A DNA stretch of 11,646 bases, from assembly GCA_902490095.1 (NCBI GenBank), contig CABUCQ010000058.1, positions 1 through 11,646 of the forward strand, given 5' to 3'. The notes under the pieces were generated by a model. It saw nothing but the letters and a program-made list of their open reading frames with translations. It did no database searches and was not told where the DNA came from. Origin of the DNA: an uncultured Collinsella sp. GTDB taxonomy: Bacteria; Actinomycetota; Coriobacteriia; Coriobacteriales; Coriobacteriaceae. Made by a program: the position numbers and the translations under genes. Every line of letters begins with the position of its first letter. The stretch's first letter is position 1. Shown here in pieces: positions 1 through 4,437 of this stretch.

Positions 1-318
1 TTCGACGCCATCGACCAGCCAAGCGACGGTTTGCGTGAGCTCACGTTGCTTGAGAGTGAAGATACGGCGATAGCCGGTGCCGAGCGCAGGAACTGCGGCG
101 CCATTGACGGCAGCCTGCGGATCGCGCGGCCACGATGGGAATTCGCTTGTATCTTGGGGCACGGCGCCCGAGAAGGCGTTGACTGCCACGGCGACACCGT
201 AGACGGTCTCGGTCGGAATCAAGGCCAGGCCGCCGCGGCCGAGCACCTCGGCCGTGCGCTCGACGGCAAGCCGATGCGGCTCGCGCGTTCCCTCGTATAC
301 CCGATAGACCGTCTGCAT
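1..318 (-). CDS. tsaC: L-threonylcarbamoyladenylate synthase (TsaC/Sua5/YwlC family), N-terminal part, cut by window edge
   Basis: This cytoplasmic enzyme family makes threonylcarbamoyl-AMP from threonine, bicarbonate and ATP for the t6A modification of ANN-decoding tRNAs. Only the first 106 codons are present; the gene runs off the left edge. The family signature IPTETVYG lies at residues 34-41, after a typical N-terminal helix (LAVERTAEVLGRGG). The next conserved element, usually K-x-R-P, appears as LKQREL at residues 89-94. About 48 residues separate the two, against about 17 in E. coli YrdC, so roughly 30 residues (about 45-80, Pro/Ala-rich) are inserted, and the usual Pro after KxR is Glu. 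The ATG at 318 is well supported, because an in-frame stop lies six codons upstream (336-334); a purine stretch AAGGGG sits about 11 nt before it. It follows prfA and prmC in the common bacterial order, but a toxin-antitoxin pair intervenes. The family call is strong; whether the insert affects activity is unknown. Confidence 0.88.
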   Translation of the reverse strand, partial: MQTVYRVYEGTREPHRLAVERTAEVLGRGGLALIPTETVYGVAVAVNAFSGAVPQDTSEFPSWPRDPQAAVNGAAVPALGTGYRRIFTLKQRELTQTVAWLVDGVE

Positions 319-466
319 GTGTATGCCAGCCCCTTACGCTCTGGTGAAAGTTTGTTTACTGAGGGGCATTCTCGCACGAAACATTCAGCCTATTTGCCCA
401 GAGCGCATGTTGGTTTGGTGAGCGGCTCTAGTAGTCGGTGAAAGTGAGGGGGTTAATTGAAGATTT

Positions 467-769
467 TTAGCGCGCAAGCGTAACGGTACGATCGGGAAAC
501 TCGATGCTTGCAACCAGTTTTCCGCCGAGGCTCTCTGCGTACCTGCTCAGCGTGTCGAGCCTCATCGAACCCAACTCCCCACGCTCGAGCTCGGATACAC
601 GTTTTTGAGAAACGCCCATCGACTGGGCGACCGACGCCTGTGTTAGATCTTTTAACCTGCGAATCTGAGCAAGCTTATAGGCTTCGATACGATCGCGAGT
701 CCTCTCCTGCTCGGCGGTAATGGAGTCGCGTGTTATCCCGCGAGATTCCATATACTCATGCAGTTCCAT
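467..769 (-). CDS. XRE-family helix-turn-helix antitoxin (HigA-like)
   Basis: This is the likely antitoxin and autorepressor of a type II toxin-antitoxin pair. The 100-residue protein has a Cro/C1-type helix-turn-helix at about residues 35-68 (LTQASVAQSMGVSQKRVSEL, then ERGE). A short C-terminal segment, ESLGGKLVASIEFPDRTV, is typical of small HigA-like antitoxins that partner Gp49/RelE-type toxins. Its ATG overlaps the 3' end of the toxin gene by 14 nt, so translation of the two is probably coupled. Toxin-first order is characteristic of HigBA systems. The protein would bind its toxin and repress the operon from the palindrome at 1161-1175; that is inference from family behaviour. A lone phage-type regulator is an alternative, but the overlap with a toxin-like gene makes this unlikely. 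Confidence 0.88.
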   Translation of the reverse strand: MELHEYMESRGITRDSITAEQERTRDRIEAYKLAQIRRLKDLTQASVAQSMGVSQKRVSELERGELGSMRLDTLSRYAESLGGKLVASIEFPDRTVTLAR

Positions 770-1151
770 CTCGATCGAGCCTCCTTACGTGGCGACGGTA
801 TATTTGCTCGGCCCTTGGAATGTTGATCGCATACCAACCGTTCCATTTTGCCCTTGACGATCCCGCTCGCGACTTATCACCCGCCAATAGCAATACCGCC
901 TGGCGCTTGGGGTCAAAGGCGAAGAGGATGCGAATCACCTGCCCACCACACGACGTCACTCTCAGCTCCTTTAAATGATGAAGCTTCGAGCCCTTTACGC
1001 GGTCAACCAGCGGACGACCAAGGCTGGGACCTTCCTTCTCGAGCACCAAAAGGTCTGCATAAATCTGCTTCAGCGTAGCTTCATCCTGCTCATCAAGCCA
1101 AGGTTCAATGTAATCAAGCACGATACGGTACCGATGCAGCTGATTTGACAT
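756..1151 (-). CDS. Gp49/HigB-like (RelE-superfamily) toxin
   Basis: This is a predicted toxin of the phage-derived Gp49-like / HigB group in the RelE/ParE superfamily, whose members typically cleave mRNA on the ribosome. The 131-residue protein has the family's ordered motifs: SKLHHLKELR (55-64), RILFAFDP (74-81), the hydrophobic strand AVLLLAGDKS (85-94), and a C-terminal WNGWY...IPRAEQIYRRH pattern (103-121). ATG 1151 is preceded at 6 nt by AAGGAG, a strong ribosome-binding site, with a promoter and palindromic operator immediately upstream. The stop codon lies inside the start of the antitoxin gene. At 131 residues it is slightly longer than many RelE proteins (about 90-120). Family membership is clear from the motifs; toxicity is inferred. 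Confidence 0.87.
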   Translation of the reverse strand: MSNQLHRYRIVLDYIEPWLDEQDEATLKQIYADLLVLEKEGPSLGRPLVDRVKGSKLHHLKELRVTSCGGQVIRILFAFDPKRQAVLLLAGDKSRAGSSRAKWNGWYAINIPRAEQIYRRHVRRLDRDGTA

Positions 1152-1160
1152 ACCTTTCTC

Positions 1161-1175
1161 CTTCTATAGTAGAAG
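1161..1175. promoter_or_regulatory. Palindromic operator of the toxin-antitoxin operon
   Basis: CTTCTA-TAG-TAGAAG is a perfect inverted repeat with 6-nt arms and a 3-nt centre. It overlaps the predicted -10 box (1166-1171) and touches the ribosome-binding site of the toxin gene. This is where an XRE antitoxin would be expected to bind for autorepression. The binding assignment is inference. Confidence 0.55.
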
Positions 1176-1193
1176 TTTTACGGTATATTGCAA
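1166..1193 (-). promoter_or_regulatory. Promoter of the toxin-antitoxin operon
   Basis: On the minus strand, a -35-like TTGCAA (1193-1188) is followed after 16 nt by a -10-like TACTAT (1171-1166), each matching four of six consensus positions. It lies in the 75-nt gap between the prmC stop and the toxin ATG. The toxin-antitoxin pair can therefore be transcribed independently of prmC. Confidence 0.5.
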
Positions 1194-1226
1194 GGACAAA
1201 CTTGCGCAAATGTCTATTTATTCAGC

Positions 1227-2492
1227 TTAAATACGCTGTTTGGGCTCGGTGACGATGGCTCGAACGATGCGGGGACGATCGGTGAGGTCGTGGACGATAC
1301 GCACGTCCGAAAGGCCTGCCTGGCGACAGAGCTCGGCCGCGGCATCGAGGGCGCCCTCGTAGAGCTCGCAGGCAAACAGGCCGCCGGCGCGCAGCATGTA
1401 AGGCGCCGCATTGAGCAGGCGGCGGAAGATGTCCAGGCCGTCGGCACCGCCCTCGAGCGCCAAGTCGGGCTCAAAGTCCTTGACCTCGTGCGGCAGCGAG
1501 CGCATGACGCCGGTCGGGATGTAGGGCGGGTTGGAAACGAGCACGTCGAAGGTGCCCCACTCTTCGCGGGGAATGGAGCTCACCAGGTTGGTGAGACTAA
1601 AGGCAACCTCATCTGCCGTGAGGCCGAGCGCGTCGCGGTTTTTGGTGGCCAGATCGATGGCGCGCGGCTCGATATCGGTGGCGGTGCAGGTAACGTGGCC
1701 GCGGCGCTCCCAGGCAAGGGAGAGCGAGATGCAACCCGTGCCGCAGCCGACCTCGAGAACGCGGGCGATACGGGGCTCGGCTGGGGCAGGCGCAGCGGCA
1801 TCCTGAGCCGAAGCCGTCTCCTGGCCGGCACCCTCGATGGCGATGCCGTATTCGTCGAGCTCGGGCTCGGGGGTTTCCATGGCCTCTGCTTCTGCCGCTT
1901 CGGCTTCTGCTGCCTGCGCGGCGGCTTCCTCGGCCTCGCGGTCGGCCAGTTCCTCGGCATAGGCACGGCTGCCCAGTACATCGCCGCCTAGCGCCGCCTC
2001 ATCGGCAGCCGTCAGGTTAGCGGCACGGCGCTCGGCGGTCGCCCGTTCGTCTGCCAGCGCGGCCTCGGCCTTGCGTGCCTCCTCGACCTCATCGTTCCAA
2101 GGCAGCTCAACACGCTGACGGGCAGCAGCCTCGGGGCTCAGCACCTCGGCATCCAGATAATTGAGGACTTCCTCGACGAGCATCTCGGTCTCGGGGCGCG
2201 GAATGAGCACACCGGGGGCGCACGCGACGTCGATCATGCGAAACTGCGTGCTGCCCGTGATGTATTGCAGCGGCTCGCCCTTAGCGCGGCGGACAACGGC
2301 CGCATGCATGGTCTCGAGCTGGGCCGCGTTAAGCGTCTCGTCCATACGCATATATAGGTCAATGCGCGCCAGGCCCGTGGCGGCGCACAGCAGCCACTCG
2401 GCAGAAAGACGGGGGTGCTCCTCGCCGCGCTCGGCCAGGTACTCCTTGGTCCACTCGAGACAACGCTTGATGGTCCAGATCTCGTTTGCCAT
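1227..2492 (-). CDS. prmC: Peptide chain release factor N5-glutamine methyltransferase PrmC (HemK) with Ala/Glu-rich insertion
   Basis: This SAM-dependent enzyme methylates the glutamine of the GGQ motif in RF1 and RF2 in the cytoplasm; its substrate RF1 is encoded just upstream. The N-terminal substrate-recognition domain has EPLQYITG..QF, then IPRPETE (residues 98-103). SAM motif I, VLEVGCGTG, is at 245-253, and the catalytic NPPY motif is at 321-324 within DVLVSNPPYIP. With ATG 2492, placed behind a GGGGAGGG ribosome-binding site, the protein is 421 residues, against a usual 275-300. The excess is an insert at about residues 115-240 between the two domains, very rich in Ala and Glu (for example EAEEAAAQAAEAEAAEAEAM). 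The frame is open up to codon 25 upstream, but that part resembles no PrmC. All catalytic motifs are intact, so it is probably active. Confidence 0.95.
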   Translation of the reverse strand: MANEIWTIKRCLEWTKEYLAERGEEHPRLSAEWLLCAATGLARIDLYMRMDETLNAAQLETMHAAVVRRAKGEPLQYITGSTQFRMIDVACAPGVLIPRPETEMLVEEVLNYLDAEVLSPEAAARQRVELPWNDEVEEARKAEAALADERATAERRAANLTAADEAALGGDVLGSRAYAEELADREAEEAAAQAAEAEAAEAEAMETPEPELDEYGIAIEGAGQETASAQDAAAPAPAEPRIARVLEVGCGTGCISLSLAWERRGHVTCTATDIEPRAIDLATKNRDALGLTADEVAFSLTNLVSSIPREEWGTFDVLVSNPPYIPTGVMRSLPHEVKDFEPDLALEGGADGLDIFRRLLNAAPYMLRAGGLFACELYEGALDAAAELCRQAGLSDVRIVHDLTDRPRIVRAIVTEPKQRI

Positions 2493-2540
2493 GGGGCCCT
2501 CCCCTCTTAAGCGCCGGACGGCGCGCGAATGTCGGAGCAG

Positions 2541-2567
2541 ATTGTACGCGAGGCCAGCGCATGGCAA
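2541..2567 (-). promoter_or_regulatory. Possible prmC promoter
   Basis: On the minus strand, a good -10 box TACAAT (2546-2541) lies 15 nt after TTGCCA (2567-2562). The spacing is shorter than the 17 nt optimum, so the -35 assignment is weak. A start site near 2534 would give a leader of about 40 nt before ATG 2492. It would let prmC be expressed apart from prfA, which ends more than 600 nt upstream. Confidence 0.38.
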
Positions 2568-2739
2568 GGGGCGATTGAAGGCGATTATCGAGAATCAGCC
2601 CAGAATTTTGCTTGGAACCTGCCTAAAATGTTCATTCGTCGACGTCTAAATCTGCATTCGTCAAGCTTTTGGCAAGGTTGCCCAAAACTGACCAATATCT
2701 AACCAAGAACTTGCCACATCGCTTGACGCACGACCCATC

Positions 2740-2772
2740 AAAAATCGCCCCGCGACTTCTTGGACGATTTTT
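2740..2772. terminator. Possible bidirectional terminator-like dyad
   Basis: AAAAATCG (2740-2747) pairs with CGATTTTT (2765-2772), and inner CC/GG pairs extend the stem past one mismatch. Each strand therefore ends in a run of T after the stem, as a bidirectional intrinsic terminator would. The stem is AT-rich and the loop is about 11-17 nt, so termination strength is uncertain. Confidence 0.35.
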
Positions 2773-2868
2773 TGAGCATTATTTTGGTAATCGACCGACG
2801 CTTTAAGCAGGTAAATGGCCCATAGGCTACCAAGTCAGCCCAAATAAACCAACATAGCAATTTCCCAA

Positions 2869-2956
2869 AATGATCCGTAGGGGACGGAGGAAAACGGATC
2901 ACTGGCACCGCATCGATGCAGAATGATCCGTTTTCCTCCGTCCCCAAGGGATCATT
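2869..2956. repeat. Inverted pair of REP-like repeats (TGATCC...GGATCA family)
   Basis: Two 35-nt units, 2869-2903 and 2922-2956, face each other across an 18-nt spacer, giving arms that match at 32 of 35 positions. The right unit begins AATGATCCGTTTTCCTCC and continues through GTCCCC to GGATCATT; the left unit is its near reverse complement. Each unit is bounded by TGATCC/GGATCA. The spacer contains the perfect palindrome GCATCGATGC (2910-2919). A third unit lies inside the M20 peptidase gene (4648-4680). Paired inverted units in an intergenic gap resemble the REP/BIME elements mobilised by Y1-type (RAYT) transposases; no transposase is visible here, so mobility is inferred. Confidence 0.85.
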
Positions 2957-3036
2957 CAAGTGCCAACCAAGATAACGCCGATGTCTTGACAATGCCAGCG
3001 AGCGGGTCGCATTTGAGACAAGGTGACGTGAAACGA

Positions 3037-3065
3037 AAGGGCGCTGACCTTCTGGTCGCGCCCTT
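3037..3065 (-). terminator. Candidate prfA terminator hairpin
   Basis: AAGGGCG (3037-3043) pairs with CGCCCTT (3059-3065), and an inner GACC/GGTC stem closes a TTCT tetraloop. Read on the minus strand, the stem is followed by TTTCGTTTC, a moderate U-rich tail. It lies about 75 nt past the prfA stop and is the more conventional of the two hairpins behind that gene. Confidence 0.45.
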
Positions 3066-3114
3066 GAAGTTGAACGTCAGATTGTCCAAATGCGGCCCGC
3101 GCAGCGTCGGCTGG

Positions 3115-3138
3115 TCCGCCGTTCGGTAGAACGGCGGA
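3115..3138 (-). terminator. Stop-proximal hairpin after prfA
   Basis: TCCGCCGTTC and GAACGGCGGA form a perfect 10-bp stem with a 4-nt loop, starting two nucleotides after the prfA stop codon. No T-run follows, so it may act as a 3'-end stabilising or pausing structure rather than a strict intrinsic terminator. The sequence after this stop, GTTCCGCCGTTCT, is repeated after the epimerase-like gene (9031-9043). Confidence 0.55.
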
Positions 3139-3140
3139 AC

Positions 3141-4208
3141 CTACACAGCCTGTGCCAGCTTCTCGGCTCGCTCGGCGGCGGCGAGCGCCTCGATGACGGT
3201 GCCGAGCTGATCGCCCAGAAGGACGCCGTTGTAGGTGGAGTTGAAACCGATGCGGTGATCGGTCACGCGGTCCTGGGGCTGGTTGTAGGTACGGATCTTC
3301 TCGGAACGGTTGCCGTGGCCGATCTGGCTCTGGCGCTCGGCACCGAGCTCGGCCTGCTGCTTCTCGAGTTCCATCTCGTACAGACGGGCGCGCAGCATCT
3401 GCATGCAGACCTCGCGGTTCTGGATCTGGGAACGCTGCTCCTGCGACTGCACCACGGTGTTGGTGGGCAGGTGGGTGATGCGCACGGCGGAGTAGGTGGT
3501 GTTAACGCACTGACCGCCAGGGCCGGAGGCGCAGTAGGTGTCGATGCGCAGGTCGGACTGGTTGATCTGGACGTCGATCTCCTCGGCCTCGGGAAGTACG
3601 GCGACGGTAGCCGTGGAGGTCTGAATGCGGCCCTGGGACTCAGTCTTGGGAACGCGCTGGACGCGGTGCACGCCGGACTCGAACTTCATGACGGAGTAGA
3701 CGCGGTCGCCCTCGACCTTGAACTCGATGGACTTAAAGCCACCGGCCTCGCTGGGGCTGGAATCGAGCACGGTAGTCTTCCAGCCGCGCGACTCGCAAAA
3801 GCGCTGGTACATCTTGTACAGATCGCCGGCGAAGATGGCCGCCTCGTCGCCACCGGCGGCGGAGCGGATCTCGACGATGGTGTTCTTGTCGTCGTTGGGG
3901 TCGCTCGGGATGAGCATGTACTTGATGTCTTCCTCGAGCTGGGGAAGCTTGGCCTCGTTTTCGGAGATGTCCATCTGGAGCATCTCCTTCTCATCGGCAT
4001 CGGTGGTATCGTGCAGCATTTCCTTGGCAGCCTCGATGTCATCGAGCGCGCCGATGTACTCGCGCGAGGCGGCAATGAGGTCGGACTGGTGCGCGTACTC
4101 CTTGTTGAGACGCGTGAACTCCTTGATATCGGAGGCGACGGCCGGGTCGGAGAGCTTCTTCTCGAGCTCCTCGTAGGCCTTGATGATCTTTTCGAGCTTG
4201 TCGCGCAT
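3141..4208 (-). CDS. prfA: Peptide chain release factor 1 (RF1)
   Basis: RF1 recognises UAA and UAG stop codons in the ribosomal A site and triggers peptidyl-tRNA hydrolysis. The 355-residue length matches the family (about 355-360). An N-terminal helical domain (1-100) is followed by the codon-recognition region with HRVQRVPKTESQGR; the RF1 PxT tripeptide appears as PKT at 187-189. The catalytic loop, SGPGGQCVNTTYSAVR, has GGQ at 231-233. The C-terminal RSEKIRTYNQPQDRVTDHRI (301-320) is also typical. ATG 4208 has a strong AAAGGAG ribosome-binding site at 6 nt; the frame stays open upstream, but that part has no RF1 similarity. PrmC, which modifies Q233, is the next gene on the strand. RF2 is ruled out because it carries SPF at the tripeptide site. 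Confidence 0.97.
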   Translation of the reverse strand: MRDKLEKIIKAYEELEKKLSDPAVASDIKEFTRLNKEYAHQSDLIAASREYIGALDDIEAAKEMLHDTTDADEKEMLQMDISENEAKLPQLEEDIKYMLIPSDPNDDKNTIVEIRSAAGGDEAAIFAGDLYKMYQRFCESRGWKTTVLDSSPSEAGGFKSIEFKVEGDRVYSVMKFESGVHRVQRVPKTESQGRIQTSTATVAVLPEAEEIDVQINQSDLRIDTYCASGPGGQCVNTTYSAVRITHLPTNTVVQSQEQRSQIQNREVCMQMLRARLYEMELEKQQAELGAERQSQIGHGNRSEKIRTYNQPQDRVTDHRIGFNSTYNGVLLGDQLGTVIEALAAAERAEKLAQAV

Positions 4209-4402
4209 GACGGACTCCTTTATATGCGTGAAGGCGAAAATCGGCAGAATTGATGGGGCGCGGGGCGCCGCTGCGGGGGTAAGTCCAGCTAGAGCATGTC
4301 GATCTTCAGATACATGCGCATCCCTTCGCGTATGGGGTACATAGTTGCGGTCTAACCCATATATGATAGCGTGCGCAGGCAAACCTGCATATAACCCGCA
4401 CG

Positions 4403-4437
4403 GAATCCGACAAAGGGACAGTCCCTTTGTCGGATTC
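4403..4437. repeat. 35-nt perfect palindrome at the end of the M20 peptidase gene
   Basis: GAATCCGACAAAGGGAC (4403-4419) and its exact reverse complement (4421-4437) flank a single central A. On the minus strand the element begins at the last base of the M20 stop codon, so the mRNA would end in a 17-bp hairpin. No T-run follows it. Its inner core is shared with the element at 11058-11090. It may work as an mRNA 3'-end structure, but its recurrence at an unrelated, divergent locus points to a dispersed repeat family. Confidence 0.85.

Larger units (their letters stand above)
2493..3140. other. 648-nt intergenic stretch between prfA and prmC
   Basis: No convincing gene is present here. Reading in the direction of transcription (minus), it holds a hairpin right after the prfA stop (3115-3138), a second GC-rich hairpin (3037-3065), an inverted pair of REP-like repeats (2869-2956), an AT-flanked dyad (2740-2772), a small dyad TTTTGGCAA...TTGCCCAAAA (2667-2687), and a possible prmC promoter (2541-2567). 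The part from 2580 to 2870 is visibly more AT-rich than the flanking genes. A minus-strand frame over 2738-2992 is open but begins with TTG, lacks a ribosome-binding site and spans the repeats, so I do not call it a gene. Confidence 0.6.

Noticed and set aside
337..405. CGCTCTGG/CCAGAGCG inverted repeat and a repeated GGTGAAAGT (343-351 and 437-445) before tsaC
   Set aside because: The arms are short and 53 nt apart, and the 9-mer repeat is within chance for this length. Neither forms a convincing attachment site or target duplication for the toxin-antitoxin insertion.
1188..1991. Long plus-strand open frame opposite prmC
   Set aside because: It is antisense to a clearly conserved gene, has low-complexity Gly/Ala/Arg composition from high-GC codon bias, and resembles no known family.
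2738..2992. Small minus-strand open frame in the prfA-prmC gap
   Set aside because: It begins with TTG, has no ribosome-binding site, and its first 45 residues are mostly translation of the REP-like repeats. The Lys/Ser-rich tail (LKKSSKKSRGDF) is odd but not enough to call a gene.
3090..4253. 387-codon plus-strand open frame opposite prfA
   Set aside because: It is a Leu/Gly/Asp/Val-rich mirror of RF1 codons on the other strand, with no family motifs; RF1 on the minus strand is unambiguous.
4289..4342. 17-residue minus-strand open frame (MYPIREGMRMYLKIDML) before prfA
   Set aside because: It has no ribosome-binding site and no stall- or attenuator-like features. It could be a leader peptide but is too short to support.
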